Of a stretch of 53,674 bases of DNA, positions 8,478 to 20,076 are shown piece after piece (positions within the stretch are counted from its first letter, which is position 1; every line of letters begins with the position of its first letter). Where the stretch lies: contig JBJMJD010000012.1 of the NCBI GenBank assembly GCA_045806525.1, positions 1 to 53,674 on the forward strand, read 5' to 3'. The notes beneath the pieces are model-generated. The model was not told where the DNA came from. It did no database searches and saw only the letters and a program-made list of their open reading frames with translations. The position numbers and the translations under genes are program-made. Source of the stretch: JAICYJ01 sp045806525. Lineage in GTDB: Bacteria > Actinomycetota > Thermoleophilia > Gaiellales > JAICJC01.

Positions 8478-9548
8478 TCAGGCGCGCGCGCCCGGGCCGT
8501 AGGCAAGCCTCAGCAGGTCGCCCTCGGCGAAGCGCTCGAACCGGAGCGGTCGCAGGTCGATCCGCGGCTCGCGGCCCGCGATCACGGCGGCGGCCGACTC
8601 CGCGATGGCAGGCGCCAGCTTCAGCCCGTGGCCGGACAGCCCGGCCACGGCGAACACGCCCTCGCGCACCCAGCCCACCACCGGGTTCCAGTCCGGCGTG
8701 ACGTCGTACGCCCCCGACCAGCCACCGGTGTAGGGGGCGCTGGCGATGCTCGGATAGCGCGATGCCAGCGACGACCGCACCGCGTCCCGGTACTCCGGGT
8801 CGGGCTCGCCGTCGCAGTCGTCGCGCCGCGCGTAGTGCGTCGACCCGCCGTAGGTGACGACCCAGGCGCCGCCCCCTGCCACCGGCCGCGTGACCACGTT
8901 GGTGACCGCGTCCGAGACGACGGCGTGCACGGGCGCCTCGCGGAGCACGGCGATCTCGATCCGGTGCAGCTCCACCGGCAGCTCGGGCAGCAGCTGCTTC
9001 GACCAGCACCCGGCCGCGACCACCGCGATCGATCCGTCGTCGGGCAGCTCGGAGTCCGCGCCCATCGCCACGTCGACGCCCAGCGACACCGCCTCGGCGA
9101 ACCGCGCCAGCGTGTAGCGCGAGGCATCGACCACGCCGCCGTCGGGCTCGTAGGCGCCGCAGCCGATGCCGTCCGCGTCGATCAGCGGCTCCACCGACGC
9201 CAGCTCGTCCGGCTCGAGCAGCCGCGTGTCGACGCCCAGGCTCTGGCCGAGCGCGACGTTGCCCTCGCAGGCGGCACGCTGCGCCGGCGACACCGTCAGC
9301 AGGTAGCCGGTGGGCACGTAGGCCGACTCGCGGTCGGCCATCAGCAGCTCGCAGCCCCGCTTCGCGAGCGAGACGGTGACGGCGTTCGAGTAGTGCCGGC
9401 GCACCATCCCGAACGAGCGGCCGGTGTCGCCGGCGGTGGGCGACCGCCGCTCGCAGAGCCGCACGCTCATGCCCTCGCGGGCGAGCGCACAGGCCAGGGA
9501 GCTGCCGTACAGGCCCGCTCCCACCACGGTCACATCGGTGCCGGCCAT
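8478..9548 (-). CDS. FAD-dependent oxidoreductase, DAO / sarcosine-oxidase-like family
   Basis: 356 residues. The N-terminal Rossmann motif VVGAGLYGSSLACAL (GxGxxG) binds FAD; a C-terminal block FAVAGLSGHGLKLAPA is the second conserved FAD-contact of the DAO family. RSFGMVRRHYSN resembles the Arg-rich segment near the flavin in sarcosine oxidase and methyltryptophan oxidase relatives. It probably oxidises an amine or N-methyl amino acid; the exact substrate is not readable. Start ATG 9548 (MAGTDVTVVG) places the dinucleotide fold at the N-terminus; a TACAGT -10 lies nine bases upstream, giving at most a few bases of leader. It is divergent from a HAD hydrolase / dimethylglycine dehydrogenase operon. 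Confidence 0.88.
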   Translation of the reverse strand: MAGTDVTVVGAGLYGSSLACALAREGMSVRLCERRSPTAGDTGRSFGMVRRHYSNAVTVSLAKRGCELLMADRESAYVPTGYLLTVSPAQRAACEGNVALGQSLGVDTRLLEPDELASVEPLIDADGIGCGAYEPDGGVVDASRYTLARFAEAVSLGVDVAMGADSELPDDGSIAVVAAGCWSKQLLPELPVELHRIEIAVLREAPVHAVVSDAVTNVVTRPVAGGGAWVVTYGGSTHYARRDDCDGEPDPEYRDAVRSSLASRYPSIASAPYTGGWSGAYDVTPDWNPVVGWVREGVFAVAGLSGHGLKLAPAIAESAAAVIAGREPRIDLRPLRFERFAEGDLLRLAYGPGARA

Positions 9549-9557
9549 TCGGCGTTG

Positions 9558-9567
9558 ACTGTACACT
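9558..9567. promoter_or_regulatory. Overlapping divergent -10 elements (bidirectional promoter)
   Basis: ACTGTACACT reads TACACT on the plus strand (9562-9567, ten bases before ATG 9578) and TACAGT on the minus strand (9563-9558, nine bases before ATG 9548). The two hexamers share the TA of a GTAC core. It drives the HAD/dehydrogenase operon one way and the FAD oxidoreductase the other. Confidence 0.55.
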
Positions 9568-9577
9568 CGCGCCGGTC

Positions 9578-10261
9578 ATGAGGCCGGCAGCCGTGATCTT
9601 CGATTTCAACGGCACCATCTCCGACGACGAGGGCCTGCTCGCCGAGCTGTTCGAGCGCATCTTCGGCGAGGTCGGGATCGAGGTGCCGGCATCGCTCTAC
9701 TTCGAGCAGTTCGCGGGCTATGCCGACGACGAGATCTGCCGGCTGGTGCTGGAACGGTTCGGCCGCAGCGGCGAGCCGGGGCTGTTGGAGCAGCTGGTCG
9801 AGCGGCGCGCACAGCTCTACATGGAGGCGCAGCGGACGCGCTCGACCGTGCACCCGCAGGCGGCGGACTGCGTGCGCCGGATCGCCGCCCGGGTGCCGGT
9901 CGCGATCGCCTCCGGCGCCGCCCGCGTCGAGATCGAGGGCGTGCTCCAGTCCAGCGGCCTGCGTGAGCTGTTCCCCGTGCTGGTCTGCCTCGAGGACGTC
10001 CATCGCGGAAAGCCCGACCCCCAGGGCTACCTGATGGCCCGCGACGCGCTGGCCGACCACGTCGGCCGCCCGCTGCCGGCCGACCGGGTGCTGGTCTTCG
10101 AGGACTCGGAGCAGGGCCTGCGCGCGGCGCTTGCCGCCGGGATGCCGTGCGTCGTGATCGAGGGAACTGCCCCGGCCGAGCGGCTCACGGGCGCAGCGGG
10201 TATCGTACGGGCCTTGGATTGGTCTATACCGCTGATCAGGGAGCGGTTCGGTGAAGACTGA
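9578..10261 (+). CDS. HAD-superfamily hydrolase, subfamily I (phosphoglycolate phosphatase / beta-PGM-like)
   Basis: 227 residues. Motif I is IFDFNGTISDDE, in which the second Asp of the usual DxD is Asn; motif II is IASGAAR, motif III lies in GKPDPQGY, and motif IV is VFEDSEQG. The alpha-helical cap between motifs I and II fits the phosphoglycolate phosphatase/beta-phosphoglucomutase branch. The DxN variant occurs in a HAD subgroup I recall from actinobacteria, so it need not mean inactivity. Substrate is unknown. The gene overlaps the following dehydrogenase by 11 bp, indicating coupled translation. Confidence 0.87.
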   Translation: MRPAAVIFDFNGTISDDEGLLAELFERIFGEVGIEVPASLYFEQFAGYADDEICRLVLERFGRSGEPGLLEQLVERRAQLYMEAQRTRSTVHPQAADCVRRIAARVPVAIASGAARVEIEGVLQSSGLRELFPVLVCLEDVHRGKPDPQGYLMARDALADHVGRPLPADRVLVFEDSEQGLRAALAAGMPCVVIEGTAPAERLTGAAGIVRALDWSIPLIRERFGED

Positions 10262-12674
10262 GGCGCGGGCCGTGGTGATCGGCGGCGGGGTCGGCGGCTG
10301 CAGCATCCTCTACCACCTCGCCAAGCTGGGCTGGAGCGACATCGTGCTGGTCGAGCAGTACGGCCTCACGCACGGCTCCACCTGGCACTCGGCCGGCCTG
10401 GTCGGCCAGCTGCGCTCAACCGTCAGCCTGACGAAGATGATGCAGTACTCGGTGGGCCTGTACGCCGACCTCAAAGACGAGACCGGCAAGGACCCGGGGT
10501 GGCACGAGCTGGGCGGCCTGCGCCTGGCATCGTCGAAGCCGCGCATGGAGGAGCTTCAGCGCCAGGCCGGCTGGGCCAAGAGCTTCGGGCTGCCGGTCGA
10601 GCTGATCTCGGCGGCCGAGGCGCAGGAGCTGTTCCCGCCGATGAGCACCGACGGCGTGCTGGGCGCGGCCTTCCTTCCACAGGACGGCTACCTCGATCCC
10701 AGCCAGCTGACCTTCGCGCTGGCCGACGGCGCCCGGCTGCTGGGCGCCGACATCGAGCAGCGCACGCGCGTCGAGGCGATCACCCTCGAGAAGGGCCGCG
10801 TGCACGAGGTCGTCACGGACAGGGGCAGGATCCGCACCGACGTCGTGATCAACGCCGGCGGCATGTACGCGCCGCAGATCGCGCGGATGGTGGGCGTCGA
10901 CGTCCCGATCATCCCCTACGCCCACGAGTTCCTGGTCACCGAGGCCTTCGATCCTGCGTTGCCGGCTCTGCCAACGCTCCGTGATCCCGACAACCTGGTC
11001 TACTGGCGCACCGAGGTGGGCGGGCTGATCATGGGCGGATACGAACGCGACCCGGCGCCGTGGGCGCTGGACGGCGTCCCGGACGGATTCGAGGCGCAGC
11101 TGCTGCCGGAAGACTGGGAACGGTTCGACGAGCTCCTGGGCAACTCGATCAAGCGCGTTCCCACGATGGAGCAGGCCGAGGTCAGGAAGCTGTTCAACGG
11201 GCCGGAGGCCTTCACGCCCGACGGCGAGTTCATCCTCGGCGAGTCCGACGTGCCGGGGTTCTGGGTGGCGGCCGGCTTCTGCGCGCACGGCCTGGCCGGC
11301 GCCGGCGGCATGGGCTGGCAGATGGCCGAGTGGGTCGTGAACGGCGAGCCCAGCCTCGACCTGTGGCACATGGACATCCGCCGCTTCGGCCGCCAGTACC
11401 GCAGCCAGGGCTACACGCTGGCCCGTGCCACCGAGGTCTACGCCACCTACTACGACATCAAGTACCCGAACCACGAGCGCCAGGCGGGCCGGCCGCTGCG
11501 GCTGTCGCCGGCCTACCAGCGCCTGGTCGAGCTGGGCGCGTCGTTCGGCGAGAAGTCGGCCTGGGAGCGGGCCAACTGGTTCGACCCGAACGCGGCCGAC
11601 GGCGATGAGTCGCTGCGCCCGCGCGGCTGGGCCGGCGAGAACTGGTCGCCCGCGATCCACGCAGAGGCGATGGCCACCCGGGAGCGCGTCGGCCTGTTCG
11701 ACGAGAGCTCGTTCGCCAAGTTCGAGGTGCACGGCCCCGGGTCGCCGGAGCTGCTCGACTACCTCTGCGGAAACGACGTGTTGCGCCCGCCCGGATCGGT
11801 CACCTACACCCAGATGCTGAACGCCCGCGGGGGTATCGAATGCGACTTCACCGTCACCCGGCTGGAAGAGCACCGCTTCCGGATCGTGACCGGCACCGCC
11901 TTCGGTAACCACGACATGGGCTGGGTGCGCAGGCACCTGCCGGCGGACGGGAGCGCCCAGGTGAGCGACGTGACCTCGGCCTACGCCTGCTTCGGCATCT
12001 GGGGCCCGCGCGCCCGCGAGGTGCTGGCGCCGCTGACCAGGAGCGACCTCTCCAACGAGGCCTTCCGCTACATGACGGCGCAGGAGATCTCGATCGGCCC
12101 GGTTCCCTGCCTCGCGGTGCGGGTCACCTACGTCGGCGAGCTGGGCTGGGAGCTGTACTGCCCCAGCGAGTACGGCCAGGCGCTGTGGGACTCGCTCTGG
12201 GCCGCCGGCAGGGAGCAGGGCATCCGCGCATGCGGCTACCGCGCGATCGACGCCCTGCGGATCGAGAAGGGCTACCGCGTCTGGGGTGCGGACATGACGC
12301 CGGAGGAGACGCCCGACCAGGCCGGCCTGGCGTTTGCGGTGAAACCCGACAAGGGCGACTTCAAGGGCCGCGCGGCGCTGCTCGAGTCACGCACGCGCGA
12401 GCCGGCGCCGAGGCTCTGCTGCCTGCTGCTGGCGGACGCGCGCTCGGTGTGCCTGGGCTCGGAGCCGGTGCGGATCGGCGATCAGGTGGTGGGGCGGGTC
12501 ACCACCGGCAGCTACGGCTACGCCGTCGAGCGCTCGATCGCCTACGCCTACCTGCCCGCGGCATCGGCCGAGGCGGGCACCTCCGTCGAGGTCGAGGTGT
12601 TCGGCGAATGGGTGGTGGCCGAGGTCGCCGCCGAGCCGCTCTGGGATCCGTCCGGCGCCAGCATCCGTGCCTGA
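10251..12674 (+). CDS. Dimethylglycine/sarcosine dehydrogenase-like flavoprotein with C-terminal GcvT folate domain
   Basis: 807 residues in two parts. Residues 1 to about 380 are a DAO-type FAD domain with VVIGGGVGGCSILYHLAKLG (dinucleotide fold) and HGSTWHSAGL, where the second His matches the covalent-FAD His of mammalian dimethylglycine dehydrogenase. Residues from about 430 to the end are an aminomethyltransferase (GcvT) domain ending with an alpha-barrel (VTYVGELGWELY, GYRAIDALRIEKGYRVWGAD). Such enzymes oxidatively demethylate N-methyl amines and hand the one-carbon unit to tetrahydrofolate. Start GTG 10251 has GGGAG seven bases upstream and overlaps the HAD gene. The one-carbon theme fits the nearby pabB and the GlnT/GlxB pair. 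Confidence 0.92.
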   Translation: MKTEARAVVIGGGVGGCSILYHLAKLGWSDIVLVEQYGLTHGSTWHSAGLVGQLRSTVSLTKMMQYSVGLYADLKDETGKDPGWHELGGLRLASSKPRMEELQRQAGWAKSFGLPVELISAAEAQELFPPMSTDGVLGAAFLPQDGYLDPSQLTFALADGARLLGADIEQRTRVEAITLEKGRVHEVVTDRGRIRTDVVINAGGMYAPQIARMVGVDVPIIPYAHEFLVTEAFDPALPALPTLRDPDNLVYWRTEVGGLIMGGYERDPAPWALDGVPDGFEAQLLPEDWERFDELLGNSIKRVPTMEQAEVRKLFNGPEAFTPDGEFILGESDVPGFWVAAGFCAHGLAGAGGMGWQMAEWVVNGEPSLDLWHMDIRRFGRQYRSQGYTLARATEVYATYYDIKYPNHERQAGRPLRLSPAYQRLVELGASFGEKSAWERANWFDPNAADGDESLRPRGWAGENWSPAIHAEAMATRERVGLFDESSFAKFEVHGPGSPELLDYLCGNDVLRPPGSVTYTQMLNARGGIECDFTVTRLEEHRFRIVTGTAFGNHDMGWVRRHLPADGSAQVSDVTSAYACFGIWGPRAREVLAPLTRSDLSNEAFRYMTAQEISIGPVPCLAVRVTYVGELGWELYCPSEYGQALWDSLWAAGREQGIRACGYRAIDALRIEKGYRVWGADMTPEETPDQAGLAFAVKPDKGDFKGRAALLESRTREPAPRLCCLLLADARSVCLGSEPVRIGDQVVGRVTTGSYGYAVERSIAYAYLPAASAEAGTSVEVEVFGEWVVAEVAAEPLWDPSGASIRA

Positions 12675-12735
12675 GCCAGGCACGACAATCATGTAACAAC
12701 CGCGCACTGCAGGCCGCGCCGGGTGACCCATCTCG

Positions 12736-12741
12736 TAGGCT
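12736..12741 (+). promoter_or_regulatory. -10 element of leaderless response-regulator promoter
   Basis: TAGGCT, six bases (TGGATC) before GTG 12748; no ribosome-binding site is present. Confidence 0.5.
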
Positions 12742-12747
12742 TGGATC

Positions 12748-13416
12748 GTGGAACAGCACACGATCCTGCTGGTCGAGGACGACGCCACCATCCGCGAGAT
12801 GACGCAGCTGTCGCTCGAGCGCGACGGCTTCGTGGTCATCACCGCGGCCGACGGCCCGTCCGGGCTCGAGGCGTTCCGTGCCGGCAGCCCCGATCTGGTG
12901 CTGCTGGACGTGATGCTGCCGGGGCTTGACGGCGTCTCCGTGTGCCGCGCGATCCGCGAGTCGAGCGTGGTGCCGGTGGTGATGCTGACGGCCCGCACCG
13001 ATGCCGTGGACGTCGTGCTGGGCCTGGAGGCGGGCGCCGACGACTACGTCACCAAGCCGTTCGAGCCGTCCGTGCTGGCGGCCCGGCTGCGGGCGGTGCT
13101 GCGGCGCGTCACCCGCGCCGCGCCCCAGCAGCCGCTGCGGTTCGGCGATCTCCAGATCGACCCGCTGGGCATGGTGGTTACCCGCGACGGCGAGGAGTTG
13201 TCGCTGACCCCGACCGAGTACCGGCTGCTGCTGATGCTGGCCGAGAACGCCGGCGTCGTGCTCGGCCGCGAGCGGCTGCTGGAGGAGGTGTGGGGATACG
13301 TGTGGGCCGGCGACACGCGGCTGGTGGACATGCACGTGCGGCGGCTGCGCGGCAAGGTCGGACCGGAGGCGATCGAGACCGTACGCGGCGCCGGCTACAA
13401 GATGGTGCGGCCGTGA
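12748..13416 (+). CDS. OmpR/PhoB-family response regulator
   Basis: 222 residues. The receiver domain shows the acidic pair VEDD (11-12), phospho-acceptor Asp54 in LLDVMLPGLDG, Thr in MLTART and Lys in YVTKPFEP. The C-terminal winged helix (from about residue 130) has SLTPTEYRLLLMLAEN and the wing TRLVDMHVRRLRGKV. It should be phosphorylated by the histidine kinase that overlaps it by 4 bp (GTGA) and then bind DNA. The GTG start at 12748 is leaderless by position of the TAGGCT element. The third gene of the operon is an exported lipoprotein, a likely accessory or output protein. Confidence 0.95.
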   Translation: MEQHTILLVEDDATIREMTQLSLERDGFVVITAADGPSGLEAFRAGSPDLVLLDVMLPGLDGVSVCRAIRESSVVPVVMLTARTDAVDVVLGLEAGADDYVTKPFEPSVLAARLRAVLRRVTRAAPQQPLRFGDLQIDPLGMVVTRDGEELSLTPTEYRLLLMLAENAGVVLGRERLLEEVWGYVWAGDTRLVDMHVRRLRGKVGPEAIETVRGAGYKMVRP

Positions 13417-14624
13417 GGTCGCTGCGGGTACGGCTGGCGCTGGCCTTCGCGCTGGTGGCGGCGCTGGTGGCGACGTTCGTGGGCGTGGCCGTGTACCAGC
13501 TGTCCGCCCAGGACCTGCTCGACCGGGCCCGCGCCAAGTCGGTGGCCAACGTGCGGTCGGCGGCCCGGCTGTACCCGCTGACGAAGCCGCTCACCCCCTA
13601 CCCTGCGCTGCCCGTGGACGACCGATCCGTGCCGGCACCGCTGCGCGCGGCCGTTGCCTCGCGGCACGTCGCCACCTACCGCGGCAGCTGGAACGGCAAG
13701 CCCGTGATCTGGGCTGGGCGGCCGGCCGCCGACGGCACGCCGCTGTTCGTGCGCGCCTCGTTCCAGGCCGAGCAGCAGTCGCTGAACGACCTGCGCACCA
13801 AGCTGATCGGCGCGGCGCTGGCAGCGGCGCTGGCCGGCGCGGTGGTGGGAGCGGCGCTGGCGAGCCGCCTGTCGCTGCGCCTCAGGCGAGCCGCGGCGAC
13901 GGCGGAGCGCGTGGCCGGCGGTGACCTGGACGCGCGTATCGGCGCCACCGGGGGCGACGAGGTGGCGGCCATGAGCGACGCCGTCGACCGGATGGCCGAG
14001 GCTCTGCAGCAGCGGCTCGAGCGTGAGCAGCGGTTCGTGGCCGACGTCGCCCACGACCTGCGCACGCCCCTGACCGGACTGACCGCCGCCGCCAGCCTGC
14101 TCGATGACGACCAGGTGGGCGGCGCCATCAAGGAGCGCGTATGGCACCTGAGCGGCCTGGTCGAGGACCTGCTCGAGATCGCGCGGCTGGACAGCGGCTC
14201 GGCCACGCCCGACCTGCGGTGGGTGGACGTCGGCGCGCTGGCCGCCGATGTGGCGTCGCGGCACCAGGGCACGCGCAATGGGACGTCGCTGCCCTGCCGC
14301 GCGCTGGTCGACCCTCGCCGGCTGGAACGGGTGCTCGAGAACGTGATCGGAAACGCCGAGCGGCACGGCCGCCCGCCGATCGTTGTGGACGTCGGCGAGA
14401 CGCAGGTGCGGGTCACCGACAGCGGGCCCGGCTTCTCGCCTGAGATGCTCGAGCGCGCCACCGAGCGGTTCTCGTCGGGCGACCCGGCCCGCGGCGGCGG
14501 CATCGGCCTGGGCCTTGCGATCGCGGCGGCACAGACGCGCGTGCTGGGCGGCCGGCTGGTGCTGGCGAACGTGCCGGCCGGCGGTGCCGCCGTCACGATC
14601 GAGCTGCCGGAGATCTCCGCATGA
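13413..14624 (+). CDS. Two-component sensor histidine kinase
   Basis: 403 residues starting at the GTG that overlaps the regulator stop. Order of parts: TM1 (about residues 8-30, LALAFALVAALVATFVGVAV), a short extracytoplasmic sensor of roughly 100 residues, TM2 (LIGAALAAALAGAVVGAALA), HAMP, dimerisation domain with the phospho-accepting His near residue 214 in VAHDLRTPLTG, then the ATPase domain with N-box NVIGNAERHG, G1 DSGPGFS and G2 GIGLGLAIA. The signal is unknown. The N-terminal extension in the alternative longer reading belongs to the regulator gene in another frame. Confidence 0.94.
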   Translation: MRSLRVRLALAFALVAALVATFVGVAVYQLSAQDLLDRARAKSVANVRSAARLYPLTKPLTPYPALPVDDRSVPAPLRAAVASRHVATYRGSWNGKPVIWAGRPAADGTPLFVRASFQAEQQSLNDLRTKLIGAALAAALAGAVVGAALASRLSLRLRRAAATAERVAGGDLDARIGATGGDEVAAMSDAVDRMAEALQQRLEREQRFVADVAHDLRTPLTGLTAAASLLDDDQVGGAIKERVWHLSGLVEDLLEIARLDSGSATPDLRWVDVGALAADVASRHQGTRNGTSLPCRALVDPRRLERVLENVIGNAERHGRPPIVVDVGETQVRVTDSGPGFSPEMLERATERFSSGDPARGGGIGLGLAIAAAQTRVLGGRLVLANVPAGGAAVTIELPEISA

Positions 14625-15628
14625 GACGGCTCGCGGCGATGTCGCTGTTGGCCGTGCTCGTCGCCGGATGCGGCAGCCAGTCCGGCCTGCACGTCGAGAA
14701 CGGCGGGCACACGATCGCGGTGGCGTCTGCCGGCAGCTCAGGCGGCGGAGGGCACAGCACCGCACCCGCGCTGCCGCGACGGGTGACGGCGCGGATCCCG
14801 CTGGGCGGAGTGCCGGCGATCGCCTGGGACGGAACGGCCACGATGTGGGCGGCGGTCTGGGCCGGCGGCCCGCACCTGATCGGCTCGCTGATCGCGGTTG
14901 ACACCGCGACTGGCACCGCCGGCCCGGCCATCGTGTTGCCTGCTTCGAATACGCCCTACCTGGTCGCCGCCACGGGGTCGGCCGTCTACGTGGCGGGCGC
15001 GGGTGCCGTGATGCGAGTCGATCCGCAGACCGGCAAGGTGGTCGACCGCGTGGCGCTCGGCGGGAGGCTACGTGCGCTGCTGGAGGCGCAGGGGCGGCTG
15101 TGGGTGACCGCCGACGGCGGTCGGCTGGTGCAGCTCGATCCGGACACGCTGGGCGTGGTCGCGACCCGGCACGTCACCGGCCATCCCGATGCGATCACGA
15201 CCGACGGCGGCTCGGTGCTGGTGACCGACGACCGCGACCGTACGCTGACACGGATGACCATCGCCAACGGCAAGGTGACCGGCACCACCACCATCGGGGC
15301 GAACGGCGCCGGCCGCCCGTCGCAGATCACGGTCTACGCCGGCTCGATCTGGGTCTACGAGGGCACGACCGTCCTGCGGGTGGCGACCGGAGCGCTGCAG
15401 CTGCTCGACCGTGTCACGGTGCCGGGCGGCGGCGGGTCGATCGCGGCCGGCACCGGTGGCGTCTGGGTCAGCGGCGGCTTTGGCGTGGCCCGCATCGATC
15501 CCGCCACCGGCGCGCTCGACACGCCGGTTGCCGTCGGCCAGGCTGGTGCCGCGATCGCGACCACGGGAGATGCGGTGTGGCTGGTGCAGCGGCCGACGGG
15601 CACGCTGCTGCGGCTGGTGCCCTCGTGA
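14621..15628 (+). CDS. Lipoprotein with beta-propeller-like repeats, coupled to the two-component system
   Basis: 335 residues. The ATG overlaps the kinase stop as ATGA. The signal peptide MRRLAAMSLLAVLVAGCGS ends in a lipobox VAGC, so the protein is probably tethered outside the membrane. About six diverged repeats with the pattern D-P-x-T-G (for example VDPQTGKVVDRV, LDPDTLGVVATR, IDPATGALDTPV) resemble YVTN/NHL-type propellers related to Vgb. No catalytic motif was recognised. Operon position suggests it could be a ligand-binding partner of the sensor kinase or a target of the regulator (inference). It ends 7 bp before the convergent deacetylase. Confidence 0.82.
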   Translation: MRRLAAMSLLAVLVAGCGSQSGLHVENGGHTIAVASAGSSGGGGHSTAPALPRRVTARIPLGGVPAIAWDGTATMWAAVWAGGPHLIGSLIAVDTATGTAGPAIVLPASNTPYLVAATGSAVYVAGAGAVMRVDPQTGKVVDRVALGGRLRALLEAQGRLWVTADGGRLVQLDPDTLGVVATRHVTGHPDAITTDGGSVLVTDDRDRTLTRMTIANGKVTGTTTIGANGAGRPSQITVYAGSIWVYEGTTVLRVATGALQLLDRVTVPGGGGSIAAGTGGVWVSGGFGVARIDPATGALDTPVAVGQAGAAIATTGDAVWLVQRPTGTLLRLVPS

Positions 15629-15635
15629 TGGTGCC

Positions 15636-16712
15636 CTAACGGAGCGGCGCGAAGCGCCCGGCGCGGTCGCGCGCCAGCCAGCCGCGCGGCTGGGCGTTCA
15701 GCCAGGACACCAGCGTCGAGTAGGTCACGCAGCGCACCTCCGGGCGGACGCAGACCGTGTCGACGAACCGCGTCAGCGCATCCACGTAGGCGCCGTGGTT
15801 CCAGGTGGCGAAGTGGTTTCCGACGTCGATCGGAGCGCGGTCGCCGTGGTAGTTGGCACGGAAGTAGCGCATGTAGCTGGCGAAGACGTCGTCGGCCAAG
15901 ACGCGGGAGCGGCGGCGCGACACGGTCCGGCCCCGGGACTGGTTGACGTAGAAGTTGTAGTCCATCGAGAGCGACCGCCAGGGCGTGCCGACCAGCTTGA
16001 TCAGCGCCAACGGGAAGCTCCAGATGCCCTCGCGCCGGTGCGGCCAGTCGCCCGGCAGGTCGGCCTGGCTGGTGTCGTAGGTCATGCCCTCGGAGCGCAG
16101 CACCGGGTAGAGCCGGCCGAGGTGGCCCTGTAGGCACGGCGTTCGGCCTCCGCGGATCTCGGCGACGGGGACGGCCAGTCCGGCGTGGTGCATCAGCTCG
16201 TGGAACTGGCCGATCTCGTGCCGCCAGTCGCGCCTGCTCCAGGTGCTGACGTTGCCGGCGTAGGGCTGGCAGAAGTGGCCGTTGTAGTGCGTCCCGATCT
16301 CGTGGCCCTCGGCATACCCGAGGTCGATCTGCCGCACCAGCGCACGCACGGCGGCCGCGCTCGGGCTGAAGCCGATGTCCGAGCTGCCGGCCGGGTGGCG
16401 GGGTGGGTGGTAGAGCCGCCTCTGGGCCGGGTCGAGCAGATAGACGCCGGACAGAAAGAAGCTGAAGCGGGCACCGGTGCGCGCGCCGACCTCACGCCAG
16501 TGCCTCCACAGCTGCGGGTCACCCGAGCCATCGAACGAGACCATCACGAACTGGGGCGGGCGCCGATAGCGCGCAGCCGGCCGTGGCGGCGCCACCGCAG
16601 AGGGCGGCGGCGCGCTGGTGGCCGACGACGGGCCCGTGCCCGAGTCACCTGCCCGGGACCCGCTGCACGCCGTCGCCACCACCAGCACCACCGCCATCGC
16701 CACACACCTCAC
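15636..16712 (-). CDS. Polysaccharide-deacetylase-like lipoprotein
   Basis: 358 residues. The N-terminus VRCVAMAVVLVVATACSGS has a lipobox ATAC followed by a long Ser/Pro/Ala linker, so the enzyme sits outside the cell. Motifs of carbohydrate esterase family 4 are FVMVSFDGSGD (metal Asp), HEIGTHYNGHF (metal His pair) and RGGRTPCL. The motifs are atypical (DGSGD instead of TFDDG), so activity is likely but substrate uncertain: peptidoglycan or a capsule-like polymer. Start GTG 16712 lies seven bases after TAGTCT, suggesting a leaderless transcript. Convergent with the propeller lipoprotein. Confidence 0.8.
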   Translation of the reverse strand: MRCVAMAVVLVVATACSGSRAGDSGTGPSSATSAPPPSAVAPPRPAARYRRPPQFVMVSFDGSGDPQLWRHWREVGARTGARFSFFLSGVYLLDPAQRRLYHPPRHPAGSSDIGFSPSAAAVRALVRQIDLGYAEGHEIGTHYNGHFCQPYAGNVSTWSRRDWRHEIGQFHELMHHAGLAVPVAEIRGGRTPCLQGHLGRLYPVLRSEGMTYDTSQADLPGDWPHRREGIWSFPLALIKLVGTPWRSLSMDYNFYVNQSRGRTVSRRRSRVLADDVFASYMRYFRANYHGDRAPIDVGNHFATWNHGAYVDALTRFVDTVCVRPEVRCVTYSTLVSWLNAQPRGWLARDRAGRFAPLR

Positions 16713-16719
16713 GAGCCGC

Positions 16720-16725
16720 AGACTA
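16720..16725 (-). promoter_or_regulatory. -10 element of leaderless deacetylase promoter
   Basis: TAGTCT on the minus strand, seven bases before GTG 16712, in the 70-bp gap after purA. Confidence 0.45.
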
Positions 16726-16782
16726 GAGCCGGGTGGTCACACGGCCTGCTCGGGCGGGTAACAGCTCGGTAACGCGCCGGAG

Positions 16783-18078
<1,296 letters not shown>

Positions 18079-18090
18079 CGCGCACCCCTC

Positions 18091-19449
<1,359 letters not shown>

Positions 19450-19462
19450 CAGACGGGGCGGA

Positions 19463-19978
19463 TCAGTAGTCGTCCGGCTCGGCTTCGAAGGCTTCCACGT
19501 TGCCCTCTTCACCGGCTTCGCCCGGTACCACCATCACCTTGACGGTGGCCTCGACATCGCCCCACACCGCGATCGAAACGCGGTAGGAGCCGAGCGCCTT
19601 GATCGCGTCGTCCAGCGACACCTTGCGGCGGTCGACCCGGATCTTTCGCGCCTTCCAGATGGCATCGGCGATGTCGCTCGAGGTGACCGAGCCGTACAGC
19701 CGGTCCTCGACCCCGGCGCGGGCCTTGATCGTGAGCACGGTGCGGTTGAGCGTGTGGGCGATGTCGCGCGCCTGCTCGTCGCTCTGCGCCTCGTGACGCC
19801 TGCGCATCTCCTCCTGGCGCTGCACCTGCGCGACCATGCCGTCGCCGGCGGCCAGCGCCAGCTTCCGCGGCTCCAGGAAGTTGCGCATGTAGCCGGCGGC
19901 GACGTTCACGACGTCGCCCTTGCGGCCCAGTTTGTCGACGTCCTGCAACAGGATCGCCTGTGTTCCTTTGTGTGCCAT
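19463..19978 (-). CDS. rplI: 50S ribosomal protein L9
   Basis: 171 residues. AILLQDVDKLGRKGDVVNV and GYMRNFLEPRKLA are the L9 N-terminal signature, followed by the long connecting helix (QRQEEMRRRHEAQS) and the C-terminal domain with GSVTSSDIADAI. Compared with the usual 148-152 residues it has an acidic C-terminal tail and a short N-terminal insert (MAHKGTQ). ATG 19978 is chosen because GAGGA lies five to six bases upstream; GTG 19981 directly precedes it. Confidence 0.97.
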   Translation of the reverse strand: MAHKGTQAILLQDVDKLGRKGDVVNVAAGYMRNFLEPRKLALAAGDGMVAQVQRQEEMRRRHEAQSDEQARDIAHTLNRTVLTIKARAGVEDRLYGSVTSSDIADAIWKARKIRVDRRKVSLDDAIKALGSYRVSIAVWGDVEATVKVMVVPGEAGEEGNVEAFEAEPDDY

Positions 19979-20076
19979 CACGTCCTCGTCGTCACGCGGC
20001 CGAGGCCGCGATCATCGTCCCACGCGCCGGCGGTTGCCAGCCCGGCGCGTCCGATTTCACCGCTGCTTGCGGGGAT

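Noticed and set aside
9555..9560. TTGACT as a -35 element for the HAD gene
   Set aside because: It is adjacent to and overlaps the -10, so spacing is impossible.
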